Origin: Spirochaetota bacterium
Lineage (GTDB): Bacteria > Spirochaetota > UBA4802 > UBA5368
Assembly (NCBI GenBank): GCA_004297825.1
Contig: SCSX01000011.1
Coordinates: forward strand, 1 to 39,677
Length of the DNA: 39,677 bases
Reading direction: 5' to 3'
Part shown: positions 25,009 through 33,499 of the stretch, piece by piece
Position numbering within the stretch: the first letter of the stretch is position 1
Layout of the letters: every line of letters starts with the position of its first letter
Position numbers and translations under genes: made by a program
Notes under the pieces: model-generated
The model's database searches: none
What the model was told of the DNA's origin: nothing
The model's input: only the letters and a program-made list of their open reading frames with translations

Positions 25009-25656
25009 ATGAAAAACGGCATGGAAAGCTATCTCCGGACCTCGATCGTTTCGCGCCTGGTGTTCATGGTCCGCACCTACCTTCATTACCATCTCTCGCT
25101 CAAAAAGAAATTCTCGGCGATAAAGAGCAGCCCCTTCGTATGGGGAATCTGGAACGTTGAGGTGCACGGGCCCAATATCAGCATCGGCGAAAACGTGGTC
25201 ATCATCGGGGCGAACGGCTCGCGGACCCGCATAAACTCGGTGCAGGTGGGCGATCGCGAGGGACGGATCGATATCGGCGACAACGTGCTCGTTATGAACG
25301 GGGTGCGCATCAGCAGCGCGACGCATATCAGCATTGGCGAGGACTGCATGCTCGCCAACTACTGTTACCTCACCGACGCCGACTGGCACGACGTCCACGA
25401 CCGCACCCAGCTTATCGGCAAGACCGCGCCGATCATCCTTGAGCACGGCGTCTGGATCGGGGACTCGGCGATCGTGTGCAAGGGTGTTCATATCGGCGAA
25501 AACTCCATCGTGGGGGCGGGGTCCGTCGTGAGGCGCAGCATCCCGGCAAACGTCGTCGTCGCCGGAAATCCCGCGCGCATCGTAAAAAGGCTCGATCCCC
25601 GTAAGATAAGGACGCTCGGCTCATACTATCGGAAATACGGGGGACCGCGGTATTGA
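25009..25656 (+). CDS. Hexapeptide-repeat acyltransferase (WbbJ-like)
   Basis: The product (about 215 residues from the ATG at 25009, preceded by AAGG) is a left-handed beta-helix O-acetyltransferase-type enzyme. Hexapeptide turns show as ISIGENVVIIGANG, IDIGDNVLVMNGVRI and ISIGEDCMLANYCYLTDADW, with the usual late loop GVWIGDSAIVCKGVHIGEN. The DADWHD stretch carries the conserved catalytic His region. Family members acetylate sugars in lipopolysaccharide or capsule. The stop overlaps the TTG start of the following glycosyltransferase, so they form a two-gene unit for envelope polysaccharide. The frame is open upstream to 24961 but has no ribosome site there. Confidence 0.9.
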   Translation: MKNGMESYLRTSIVSRLVFMVRTYLHYHLSLKKKFSAIKSSPFVWGIWNVEVHGPNISIGENVVIIGANGSRTRINSVQVGDREGRIDIGDNVLVMNGVRISSATHISIGEDCMLANYCYLTDADWHDVHDRTQLIGKTAPIILEHGVWIGDSAIVCKGVHIGENSIVGAGSVVRRSIPANVVVAGNPARIVKRLDPRKIRTLGSYYRKYGGPRY

Positions 25657-26876
25657 GGATCTGTATTCTGTGCTACCGCGGAAATCCCTACAGCGGGGGT
25701 CAGGGGGTCTATCTCAAGTACGTGGCCGAGGAGATGGTCCGCCAGGGGCACGAGGTGCACGCCATCGTGGGCCCGCCCTACCCGACGCATATGAAGGGCG
25801 TCACGACCCACTTCATCCACAACAACGAGTATTTCGTGAAAAAGGGGCTGGGTATCATCAATCCGGAAGATCCGTTCGACATCCTGGGGCCGCTCAACAC
25901 CTATGAATACCTGTCCACGCGGCTGAACGCCTTCTCTGAAATCAGCGCGTTCAGTTTCAGGGCCTTTGTAAAACTGAAAACGCTCATGAAAACCACGCGC
26001 TTCGACGTGATCCTTGACAACCAGTGCGTCGGTTACGGCCTTCTGCTAATGAAACACCTGGGCGTACCGGTGATCGCCACGATCCATCATCCGCTCTCGA
26101 TCGACCTCGAGGCCGTGCTCGAACGCGCATCCTCGTTTAAGAACCGCCTGAAGGGGGTGATGTTTTACCCCGTCCTCATGCAGCGGATCGTCTCGAAACG
26201 CCTGGACCATGTGATCACCGTATCGGAGGATTCGAAGCGCACGATTCACAGGGATTTCGGCGTTCCGCTGGAAAAACAGAGCGTCGTGTACAACGGCCTC
26301 GATACCTCGATTTTCAAGCCCGCAAGGGGCGTGAAGCGAAAAAAGGGAAAGATGGTATTCGTCGGCAACGTCGAGGACGGGAAAAAGGGGTTTGCGTATC
26401 TGCTGAAGGCCCTGCCGCGCATCCAAAGCGACCTGCACCTTACGGTCGTGGACGGCGCGTCGCCCCATCACCGCATCACGAACGCGCTCATCGGCAGGCT
26501 TGACCTGTCCGGGCGGCTCGAGTTCACCGGCAAGGCGACCAACGAGGAACTGGTGCGCCACTACAGCGAGGCGGAGCTCGTGATCGTGCCGTCGGTATAC
26601 GAGGGTTTCGGATTCCCCGCCGCCGAGGCGATGGCTTGCGGCGCGCCGGTCATAGCGAGCGACGGCGGCGCGCTGCCCGAGGTCGTGGGGGATGCGGGGG
26701 TAGTCGTTCCCGCCCGCGACGAGCGCGCCCTTGCAAAGGCGATCGACGCGCTGTACCAGGATAAGCAGCGAATGAAGAAATTTTCGCGCATGGGCATGGA
26801 GCGCGTTAAAAAAACATTCACCTGGGAAGGGGCGGTGACCCAGATGACAGGCGTGTTCAACCGGTTTGTCCGATAA
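25653..26876 (+). CDS. Glycosyltransferase family 4 protein
   Basis: This 407-residue GT-B enzyme transfers an activated sugar to an envelope glycan or lipid. The N-terminal acceptor domain begins RICILCYRGNPYSGGQGVYL (Gly-rich loop near residue 15). The C-terminal donor domain has VYEGFGFPAAEAMACGAPVI with the family EX7E pair, then SDGGALPEVVGDAG. The start is a TTG overlapping the previous stop as TTGA; a later ATG would remove the first Rossmann strand, so TTG is preferred. It forms a unit with the acyltransferase at 25009. Sugar and acceptor are not predictable from sequence. Confidence 0.9.
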   Translation: MRICILCYRGNPYSGGQGVYLKYVAEEMVRQGHEVHAIVGPPYPTHMKGVTTHFIHNNEYFVKKGLGIINPEDPFDILGPLNTYEYLSTRLNAFSEISAFSFRAFVKLKTLMKTTRFDVILDNQCVGYGLLLMKHLGVPVIATIHHPLSIDLEAVLERASSFKNRLKGVMFYPVLMQRIVSKRLDHVITVSEDSKRTIHRDFGVPLEKQSVVYNGLDTSIFKPARGVKRKKGKMVFVGNVEDGKKGFAYLLKALPRIQSDLHLTVVDGASPHHRITNALIGRLDLSGRLEFTGKATNEELVRHYSEAELVIVPSVYEGFGFPAAEAMACGAPVIASDGGALPEVVGDAGVVVPARDERALAKAIDALYQDKQRMKKFSRMGMERVKKTFTWEGAVTQMTGVFNRFVR

Positions 26877-26923
26877 GGCCCCCTTCCCGATAAACCCCTC
26901 TCCCGGTCCGTCCCGCGTCCGGA

Positions 26924-27742
26924 TCAATACATCTTTATGACCTTCGTCCCGGGCGGTACCACGAGGTCCGCCACCGTCACAGGATCAAGCGGGACGCCCA
27001 GGGTGATGTCGCTGAAGGTCATTGTGAGGGATTCCATCGTGGCCGGCAGAACCAGCCTGATCTCCCTGTACCAGAGCGTTTTTCCCTGCCACGAGGGATT
27101 TTCCAGGTAAAGTTCTACACGCTCCTGGCTTGCCTTGTTTACAAACAGCAGTTTTCTCGGGACCCCTCCGGCAAATCCGATAGTCTGGAAGTAGCCCCTG
27201 TTTTCAAGAATTACGTATTCGATCGTGCCCGCCGCGCCGTTCTCGGTCAGCCCGCTTTTTACCGAGAAATCGGTTATAAGCGGGATTCGGCCGGTCAGCA
27301 TCGGGTAGAGAAAGCCGAATTCGATATCTATCCCCGTGTAATTTTTCAGGTTTATCGTGGCGACCGTATCCTGGTAGAGAACCTTGTCGATGGGGAAAAA
27401 TATCCTTATATCTTCCCCCTCCTGGACAAATGTGCTTATGTGACTGCGAAACACGAGGTCGGTAAACGAGGCCTTCATCACCCTCGGGTTCTTGAGAAAC
27501 AGCACCTCGGCGACGGAATTGTACTTGTTCCTGTTCGATACGCCCTGCGAGGTAATATGCGCCACGTACGAATCGGGCGCTCCGCCGTTTATATCCTCTA
27601 TTATTTTAAGCAGGGCAAGTGAGTGCGCATCGGGCGCGGCATGCACCTTTTTTCCGTTCCCCCCGCCCGTCGCACACGAGAACAGCGCGAAAATAACACA
27701 CACGCACACGGCGAGCCCGCGACAGCCAGTCCTGGTATTCAT
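26924..27742 (-). CDS. Lipoprotein with LolB/DUF4292-like features
   Basis: A 272-residue lipoprotein (signal LAVCVCVIFALFSC, lipid attachment at Cys23) with a mostly beta mature part. The pattern (VLFLKNPRVMKASFTDLVFR, IRIFFPIDKVLYQDT, EYVILENRGYFQ) resembles the LolA/LolB half-barrel and DUF4292 group, which carry lipoproteins or lipid to the outer membrane. This is a likeness, not proof. It follows the TPR lipoprotein gene by 15 bp on the same strand, so the two probably act together at the outer membrane. Confidence 0.7.
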   Translation of the reverse strand: MNTRTGCRGLAVCVCVIFALFSCATGGGNGKKVHAAPDAHSLALLKIIEDINGGAPDSYVAHITSQGVSNRNKYNSVAEVLFLKNPRVMKASFTDLVFRSHISTFVQEGEDIRIFFPIDKVLYQDTVATINLKNYTGIDIEFGFLYPMLTGRIPLITDFSVKSGLTENGAAGTIEYVILENRGYFQTIGFAGGVPRKLLFVNKASQERVELYLENPSWQGKTLWYREIRLVLPATMESLTMTFSDITLGVPLDPVTVADLVVPPGTKVIKMY

Positions 27743-27757
27743 GCACCGCTCCGGGAT

Positions 27758-29638
27758 TTATTTTACGAAGCCCCTTGCTTCCTTTATCTTCCGCCCGATC
27801 TTATCGTCGGCCTTCAGTTTAAGCGATCTCTGCCAGTAATCGACGGCGCGCGCCGTGTCGCCGAGCGCCCTGTAGACGTCGCCCACGTGATCGTACACGG
27901 CCGGGTCGGGATTTTTTTCATCGGCAAGCGCGCGCTCCGCCTCCAGGAGTTTCTGGAGCGAGCGCTTGAGCTCTCCCTTGCGGAAGAGCGCCCATCCCAG
28001 GGAATCAAGGTACGCGCTGTTTTCCGGTTCATACTCGAGCGCCTTCCGGATAAGCGCGAGGGAGTCGTCCAGGTTCATGTTTTTTTCGGCGTAGAGGTAC
28101 CCCAGGAAATTGCACGCGCGTGAATTTGCGGGATTCAGCTCGACCGCACGCTTGAGCGCGATGATCGTATCGTCCATCCTGTTTTGTTTCTCCAGGGAAA
28201 CAGCAAGGTAGAAATGGAAATTGTCGTTGGTGTCGTTGATCTCGATGGCGCGCCTGAAATACTTTTCGGCGGCCGGGTAGTTTTCGCCCCGCACCTCGAT
28301 GAGTCCCTTCATAAAGTGCGGCTTCGGGTTCCGCGGCTCCTTTTCAATTACCTGGTCGATATAGCGCGCGCTCTGGGTACGATCGTTTTTCAGGCTGTAC
28401 ACGTACCCGATCGTGAGGAGAAGATCGCTGTCGGGTCGCAATTCCTGCGCCTTGCGAAAGTACACGATCGCCTGGCTCAGATCCCCCGTTTCCTCGCATA
28501 CGTTTCCCAGGTTAAGATAAAGCTCGGGGATCTTGTCATTTATAGAAAGGGCCCTGATGAGACTTCGCCTTGATTGCTCGAACAGCCTGTTTCGATACAA
28601 GAGCACCCCCGCGGTGAAAAATTCCCTGAGCGCCATGATGGTGTTGTTTTTCCTGAGGCTCACCCGCGCGAGCGCCACGTGCGGCGAGATGTACATGGTT
28701 TCCTTTTTCATGAGCGCGAGGAGCGCGGGTTCGGCTTCATCGTCCTTGCGCAGCAGCTCGAGGTAGAGCGCCCGGGCAAGCTTCGATTCTTCGTTCGCAT
28801 CGCCCGCCGCCCTGCGCAGGAAGGGTATGGCTTCCTTCCGTTCCTGGAGATAGTATATCCTTCCCAGCATCGAGTTGATGACCGTGTTGTCGGGGAAGCT
28901 TTTCAGGTATAGCTTCGCGTATTTCTCGGCGTCTTCGAGCAAGTAGCGGTACATGAAAACATTCGCGACCGCGTATATCGCCGCGGTATTCTCCGGATTG
29001 ATGGCGATGGCCTTTTTAAAATGACTCGCGGCGAGCTCGGGCCTGCCCTGGGCGTAATCGATATGCCCCAGATAGAAGTGCGCGTTCTCCAGGTAGTATT
29101 CATCGACATTCGCGGTCGAAGCGGCTTCGATCACCGCGCTGAAGGCCTGCCGCGCTTTCGCCGCGTCCCGGATCGACGTGTAATACAATACCCCCAGCAT
29201 GTGCCAGACCCCGGCCAGTTCTGGTTTTTCCTTTAACAGGGATTCGAGCGATTGGGCGGCGTGGGGATACTGCTGCAAATTGTTATAAATGGTGTATGAA
29301 AGAAGATACGGCTTGCTGTTTCCCGGATTTGCGTCTATGGCCATGCGCGCGAATTTAAGCGCGCTTTCGTAATCGAAAAGCGAATAATAGCAGTCCGCAA
29401 TCTGAAAATCGACGAGATCCAGCGACCTTTTTTCTTCCGCGGCGCGAAGGAACTCTTCAATGGCTTTCTGGTATTCGCCCGCACGCTTGAGGGCCAGGCC
29501 ATAGCTGTAGTGCGCCCAGCCGCCCTGTATATCGGCGCGCCTCTTTTCCGCCGGGGGCGCCTGTACGGACGAACAGGCCGCCATCCCGAGGATGACGGCC
29601 ATCAGCAGGTACACAGCTATGGTTTTCACGGTCGGCAT
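27758..29638 (-). CDS. TPR-repeat lipoprotein
   Basis: About 626 residues from the ATG at 29638. The start is set by a clean lipoprotein signal (YLLMAVILGMAAC, Cys22). A longer frame to a TTG at 29719 would bury it. More than ten TPR units fill the mature part (AHYSYGLALKRAGEYQKAIE, AIYAVANVFMYRYLLEDAEK, LYLNLGNVCEETGDLSQAIV, ACNFLGYLYAEKNMNLDDSL). It is likely an assembly scaffold or part of an envelope export complex. No SD sequence precedes the ATG, and a promoter ends only a few bases upstream, so the mRNA may be leaderless. The LolB-like lipoprotein gene follows 15 bp later. Confidence 0.85.
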   Translation of the reverse strand: MPTVKTIAVYLLMAVILGMAACSSVQAPPAEKRRADIQGGWAHYSYGLALKRAGEYQKAIEEFLRAAEEKRSLDLVDFQIADCYYSLFDYESALKFARMAIDANPGNSKPYLLSYTIYNNLQQYPHAAQSLESLLKEKPELAGVWHMLGVLYYTSIRDAAKARQAFSAVIEAASTANVDEYYLENAHFYLGHIDYAQGRPELAASHFKKAIAINPENTAAIYAVANVFMYRYLLEDAEKYAKLYLKSFPDNTVINSMLGRIYYLQERKEAIPFLRRAAGDANEESKLARALYLELLRKDDEAEPALLALMKKETMYISPHVALARVSLRKNNTIMALREFFTAGVLLYRNRLFEQSRRSLIRALSINDKIPELYLNLGNVCEETGDLSQAIVYFRKAQELRPDSDLLLTIGYVYSLKNDRTQSARYIDQVIEKEPRNPKPHFMKGLIEVRGENYPAAEKYFRRAIEINDTNDNFHFYLAVSLEKQNRMDDTIIALKRAVELNPANSRACNFLGYLYAEKNMNLDDSLALIRKALEYEPENSAYLDSLGWALFRKGELKRSLQKLLEAERALADEKNPDPAVYDHVGDVYRALGDTARAVDYWQRSLKLKADDKIGRKIKEARGFVK

Positions 29639-29648
29639 AATGTGGTAT

Positions 29649-29677
29649 AAAGTACTATCGGCCCCCCCGTGTGTCAA
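29649..29677 (-). promoter_or_regulatory. Promoter of the TPR lipoprotein gene
   Basis: Minus-strand TTGACA (29677-29672), a 17 bp spacer and TACTTT (29654-29649). The expected start of transcription, near 29642, is only about four bases before the ATG at 29638, in keeping with the lack of a ribosome-binding site. Confidence 0.5.
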
Positions 29678-29854
29678 ATTATATTGCTCCCTTGTCTCGT
29701 GTAACATTTTCACGGTCAATTCCCGAATAAGGTAGAAAATATAGCGCCGATTCGCCCGGTCGTATATATTTTTCTTGAACGGAATGAGCCGAATGCTAGC
29801 CTGTGTTCTCCGCGGTGATTCCGATTCGTGGTGAGACGTTTCTGGAGGTAAAAT

Positions 29855-30550
29855 ATGTTCGGCGTTGACCCTCTCTACTGGATGCTCATGGCCCCGGTTT
29901 TTGCATTCTCGCTCTGGGCGTCATTCAAGGTAAAAAGCTCGTTTAAGAAATTCTCCCAGGTAGGATCGCGGTCCGGGATGACGGGAGCCCAGGTCGCGGA
30001 GCTCATCCTCCAGCGCAACGGGCTCGGTCATGTTCCCGTGCTGGAAACGACCGGGTTTCTCTCGGACCACTACGATCCCATGAAAAAGGTGATCAAGCTT
30101 TCGCCCGAGGTGTTCGGAAGCAACTCACTCGCCTCGATAGGCGTGGCGGCGCATGAAACGGGTCACGCGATCCAGCATGCAAAGGGCTACAAGGCGCTCA
30201 TGCTGCGCAATACCCTGGCGCCCACCGCCTCAATCGGGTCTAATTTCGCATGGATAATAATCTTCGTCGGCTTCATGCTCGGAACCCTCGGGCTCGTGAA
30301 GATCGGAATCCTGCTTTTCAGCGTCGTCGTGGTGTTCCAGCTCATAACGCTTCCCGTCGAGTTCAACGCCTCTTCGCGCGCCAAGGAAATGCTCGCTTCC
30401 TACGGCATACTCGGCGCGAGCGAGATGGCCGGCGTTTCAAAGGTGCTGTCGGCAGCGGCGATGACCTACGTGGCGGCGGCTGCCTCGGCGATCGTGACGC
30501 TGCTCTATTTCCTGATTCGCTCCGGTATTCTGGGCGGGCGCGACGACTAG
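29855..30550 (+). CDS. YugP-like neutral zinc metallopeptidase, membrane-bound
   Basis: The 231-residue membrane protein belongs to the Zn_peptidase_2 (YugP) family. The zinc motif HETGH (His100-Glu101-His104) sits in VAAHETGHAIQHA. Helices flank it: one near residues 8-24, and two or three between about 125 and 220 (WIIIFVGFMLGTLGLVKIGI; MTYVAAAASAIVTLLYFLIR). It is thought to cut membrane or envelope proteins; the substrate is not known. GGAGG lies a few bases before the ATG. It is a single-gene unit closed by the terminator at 30581-30605. Confidence 0.92.
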   Translation: MFGVDPLYWMLMAPVFAFSLWASFKVKSSFKKFSQVGSRSGMTGAQVAELILQRNGLGHVPVLETTGFLSDHYDPMKKVIKLSPEVFGSNSLASIGVAAHETGHAIQHAKGYKALMLRNTLAPTASIGSNFAWIIIFVGFMLGTLGLVKIGILLFSVVVVFQLITLPVEFNASSRAKEMLASYGILGASEMAGVSKVLSAAAMTYVAAAASAIVTLLYFLIRSGILGGRDD

Positions 30551-30580
30551 CACGGATTATGGACCGATATCAACGGGAAG

Positions 30581-30605
30581 CGCCGGGAAGCCCCCCGGCG
30601 TTTTT
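30581..30605 (+). terminator. Rho-independent terminator after the zinc peptidase gene
   Basis: A 7 bp GC stem (30581-30587 with 30594-30600) is followed by TTTTT (30601-30605). It lies 30 bp after the peptidase stop and touches the end of the convergent regulator gene. Confidence 0.85.
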
Positions 30606-31285
30606 CATGTGCTTTTCGCGGATTCCGCGCTCATCCGGCAGCGGTACCCGACATTCCGCACGGTTTCAATTATCGTGTTGAATTCATCGCCCAGCTTGCT
30701 CCTGAGCCGCCTGATATGCACGTCCACGGTGCGCGTGCCGCCGATATACTCCACGCCCCACAATCTTCCCAATAGATCCTTCCTGGAAAAGACGACGCCG
30801 GGATTTTGAATGAGGAGCCTGAGCACCTCGAACTCCTTGTAGGTGAAATGAAGCTTTTCGTTGTTCAGGTACACCGAGTATTCGGCGAGGTTGATCCTCA
30901 AATTCCCGATAGAAATATGATTTTCATCGAGCTGCAGCTTTTTTTCCCAGAGCAGTTGCTTAAGCCGCGCGTTGAGCTCGCCCTTGCGGAAGGGATACAG
31001 GACGAAGTCGTCGAAAAACCAGTCCAGGTTTACAACCTCCAGGTGGCTGACCCGCAGAACCAGCATGACGGGCATATCGAGGACCTTCTTCCTGATCTTC
31101 GAAAGGTAGAACTGGAAGAGATCGACCGACTCGAATATGTCGACATCGATGGCCAGAAGCGAAAGTTCCTCACCCCTGACCGCATCAACCGACCGATATA
31201 CGCGAAGCTCCATGTCACCGATTCCGCCGCCGAAATCGTCAACGAGCTCACCGTGCGCCGAAAGCAGGCCTATCGTTCTGATCAC
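30605..31285 (-). CDS. OmpR/PhoB-family regulator with a degenerate receiver
   Basis: The C-terminal part (about 125-220) is a winged-helix DNA-binding domain of OmpR type: LHFTYKEFEVLRLLIQNPG, FSRKDLLGRLWG and RTVDVHIRRLRSKLG, then TVRNVGYR. The N-terminal 115 residues keep the receiver fold but not its chemistry. The first strand lacks the acidic pair (GLLSAHGEL), and the lysine before PF is a Tyr (LYPF). Regulation is therefore probably independent of phosphorylation. The start is GTG, two bases after the stop of the upstream glycosyltransferase gene, so the two are co-transcribed. Target genes are unknown. Confidence 0.9.
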   Translation of the reverse strand: MIRTIGLLSAHGELVDDFGGGIGDMELRVYRSVDAVRGEELSLLAIDVDIFESVDLFQFYLSKIRKKVLDMPVMLVLRVSHLEVVNLDWFFDDFVLYPFRKGELNARLKQLLWEKKLQLDENHISIGNLRINLAEYSVYLNNEKLHFTYKEFEVLRLLIQNPGVVFSRKDLLGRLWGVEYIGGTRTVDVHIRRLRSKLGDEFNTIIETVRNVGYRCRMSAESAKST

Positions 31286-31287
31286 GC

Positions 31288-32487
31288 TCAGTTTTCTCCC
31301 TTTTCGCTTAGTTCACGAAATATGTTCGTATAGCGCGCCGCCACGGCGTCGGCGTAGAAATCGTGTACCTTTTTCATGTTGTTCCGGGAACATTTCGCGT
31401 AGAGCCTGCGGTCCCGGTAGAACCGCTTCACCGAATGGGCGCACGCGGAGGCGTCCCCGACGTCTATCAGCAGGGCATTTTCCTCGTTGGCGAGAAAATC
31501 CACCTGCCCCCCGTAATTGGAACACACGATAGGTATTCCGAAATGCATCGATTCCATGAACACGATACCGAATCCCTCGTGAAGGGAGGTGGACACGAAC
31601 AGGTCCGCCACGGAAAGGTACCTGTATTTTTCTTCCTCGGTCACGTACCCGAGAAAGATGACCCGTTCCCTGAGTCCCATCTGGTCGGCGAGCGACGCGA
31701 GAAACTCACGCTCGGGACCGTCCCCCATGATATACAGCGTGATATTCTGATCCGGCAATTTGGCCAGGGCATTGATCATCGTGTCGATGGCCTTTCTCTT
31801 GATGAGCCTCCCTATCGTGATCAGGACGAACTCGTTTCTTGATATTCCCAGGTCCGTACGGGCGGCCTTTCTTACCTTCGGGGCATGAAAGGCGAGCGGG
31901 ATCACCGATACCTCATTGTCGGGGTGATAATACGTTATCGCGTTATCGCGCGTATTGCTCGACTGCGCGATCACCCTGTCCGCCCGGTTTAGAATGAAGC
32001 GGACTGCCCTTTTGAAGAACCAGTGCTGGTGGGGAGATATTCTCTTGCTCGGGTCGTAGATATCGCCCCCGTGGAGGGACAGGACGTTCGGTATCCTGAA
32101 AAAGCGCGAGAGTACGTGCCCCAGGGGGCCCGAGGGCACCGCAAAATGCGTATTTATCACATCGAAACGGTGCTTTCGGCAGAGCGCGACCCCCTTGAAA
32201 AAGCCGAATACCAGGTACGAGAGCATCGATACAAAGGTCGCGACATCGCGCGATGTGCGGAATAGTATCCTTGCCCTGTGAACATGTATCCCGGCGACCT
32301 CCTCGTAGAACGGCAACCCCTTGAACCACGAAGTCAGCACGTGCACCTCGGCTTCCTTTTTCCACTCGATGGCGAGGTCGTATGTCGCCACCCCCCCCCC
32401 GCCGCCCAGGGGGGGGAACTCGTAATTGACTATGAGTATCTTCAGTTTTTTTAATCGACCCGAACCGGTCCAAACGCTTTTTTTCAT
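31288..32487 (-). CDS. Glycosyltransferase family 4 protein with homopolymer tracts
   Basis: About 399 residues from the ATG at 32487. The N-terminal donor/acceptor loop is NYEFPPLGGGGGVATYDLA, encoded by a C8 tract and a G10 tract on the coding strand. The C-terminal domain has VSTSLHEGFGIVFMESMHFG with the EX7E pair and SNYGGQVDFL. It is an envelope glycan or glycolipid synthase of unknown specificity. The frame is open to 32619; the ATG at 32487 is preferred, but the ribosome site (AAAGG) is too close, so the start is uncertain. The OmpR-type regulator gene follows after 2 bp. Confidence 0.88.
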   Translation of the reverse strand: MKKSVWTGSGRLKKLKILIVNYEFPPLGGGGGVATYDLAIEWKKEAEVHVLTSWFKGLPFYEEVAGIHVHRARILFRTSRDVATFVSMLSYLVFGFFKGVALCRKHRFDVINTHFAVPSGPLGHVLSRFFRIPNVLSLHGGDIYDPSKRISPHQHWFFKRAVRFILNRADRVIAQSSNTRDNAITYYHPDNEVSVIPLAFHAPKVRKAARTDLGISRNEFVLITIGRLIKRKAIDTMINALAKLPDQNITLYIMGDGPEREFLASLADQMGLRERVIFLGYVTEEEKYRYLSVADLFVSTSLHEGFGIVFMESMHFGIPIVCSNYGGQVDFLANEENALLIDVGDASACAHSVKRFYRDRRLYAKCSRNNMKKVHDFYADAVAARYTNIFRELSEKGEN

Positions 32488-32857
32488 ACCTTTATCTAAC
32501 CCGGATAGTATAAATGATGATCCTGTCGCCGCGCGCTGTATCGCCAACATACAAGCATGAATACCAGATTTTGCAACTGTTTTCAATTCGGAACCCGCGA
32601 AAATGACAAATGGGGCCATCCGCCATACCGGTAACTCGAAGGCACAGTTTCCTCACCATGAACGGTAACCTATCGCTGTTCAGGCCGATAAGCCCATTCC
32701 CGCCGGATTCAATTTCTATTGACATGGCCATCCCGCTTCCCTATAATGAAAATGCATACACTCAGAGCGATCCGAGAACGCGGCATGCTCGGGAATTGAT
32801 GCCGGCGGGTTTGCGCCGGAGCGGGGCGTACTTATTTACCTAATTTCAGGAGGAATT
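32488..32857. other. 370 bp intergenic region between divergent genes
   Basis: No gene is supported. The right half holds the strong promoter at 32719-32747 and the leader of the CsgG-like gene. The leader has a hairpin with the stem CCGGCG/CGCCGG around 32801-32820. The left half should hold the promoter of the glycosyltransferase gene, but none is clear. Short frames on both strands look non-coding. Confidence 0.6.
32719..32747 (+). promoter_or_regulatory. Perfect-consensus sigma70-type promoter
   Basis: TTGACA (32719-32724), a 17 bp spacer and TATAAT (32742-32747): exact consensus in both boxes and optimal spacing. Start of transcription would be near 32754, giving a leader of about 104 nt before the ATG at 32858, which is preceded by AGGAGG. 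Confidence 0.85.
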
Positions 32858-33499
32858 ATGAAAAAGGCTTTCGTCATCGTGATCGCCCTCGCGGCAATCG
32901 CGTTTATCGGGTGTTCGAGCATCGATGTCACCATTTCCAGGAAAACCGACGTCAGTAAAAAGATGAAAAAGGTGGCCGTGCTCCCGTTCGACGTCAAGGG
33001 GGCCGCATGGGGTGACGAATTCGCGGACGCCATAACCAATCAATTTTTTAAAACCGGCAAGATCGAGGTCGCCGAGAGGGAAGCGATTGAAAAAATCCTG
33101 AAAGAACAGAACCTGAGCATGACCGGTATCGTCGAGGACAACGAGCAGGCAACGAGGGTAGGCCAGCTCCTGGGGGCCGATGTCATCATCATAGGACGCG
33201 GATCGGCGCTTCAGCATTCAATGGACGGCAAATCCATCCAGAACCTTATCGATACCTTTACCCTTAAAGCGCTCAGCGTGGAGAAGGGTGAATTGCTTTT
33301 CACCGTGCGCAAGGAGCCGGGTTCGGCATGGGACTGGAGATACCGTTCCAAGTTTTGTCTCAGTCTTTCCTTGATCTGGGATAGAGAGGACGTGCTCGTA
33401 GACAGCTCCCGTTACGACGACATCTCCAAGCAGATCGTAAAACAAGTCCTCGAGGCGATTAAAGAAATCGAGGACATGAAAAAAGCCAAGGCAAAATGA
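32858..33499 (+). CDS. CsgG-like outer-membrane lipoprotein
   Basis: A 213-residue lipoprotein (FVIVIALAAIAFIGC, Cys19) with the CsgG/FlgT-type N-terminal alpha-beta domain. MKKVAVLPFDVKGAAWGDEF is the typical first strand and helix, followed by VAEREAIEKILKEQNLSMTG and LLGADVIIIGRGSAL. In this group, members form pores or bind the outer membrane; CsgG itself secretes curli. The protein is shorter than CsgG and has no curli partners here, so export is not claimed. A perfect promoter and AGGAGG precede it. It overlaps the barrel gene by 4 bp (ATGA). Confidence 0.8.
   Translation: MKKAFVIVIALAAIAFIGCSSIDVTISRKTDVSKKMKKVAVLPFDVKGAAWGDEFADAITNQFFKTGKIEVAEREAIEKILKEQNLSMTGIVEDNEQATRVGQLLGADVIIIGRGSALQHSMDGKSIQNLIDTFTLKALSVEKGELLFTVRKEPGSAWDWRYRSKFCLSLSLIWDREDVLVDSSRYDDISKQIVKQVLEAIKEIEDMKKAKAK

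Noticed and set aside
26046-26927. Minus-strand 293-residue frame opposite the GT4 gene
   Set aside because: Shadow of a gene with clear GT4 motifs.
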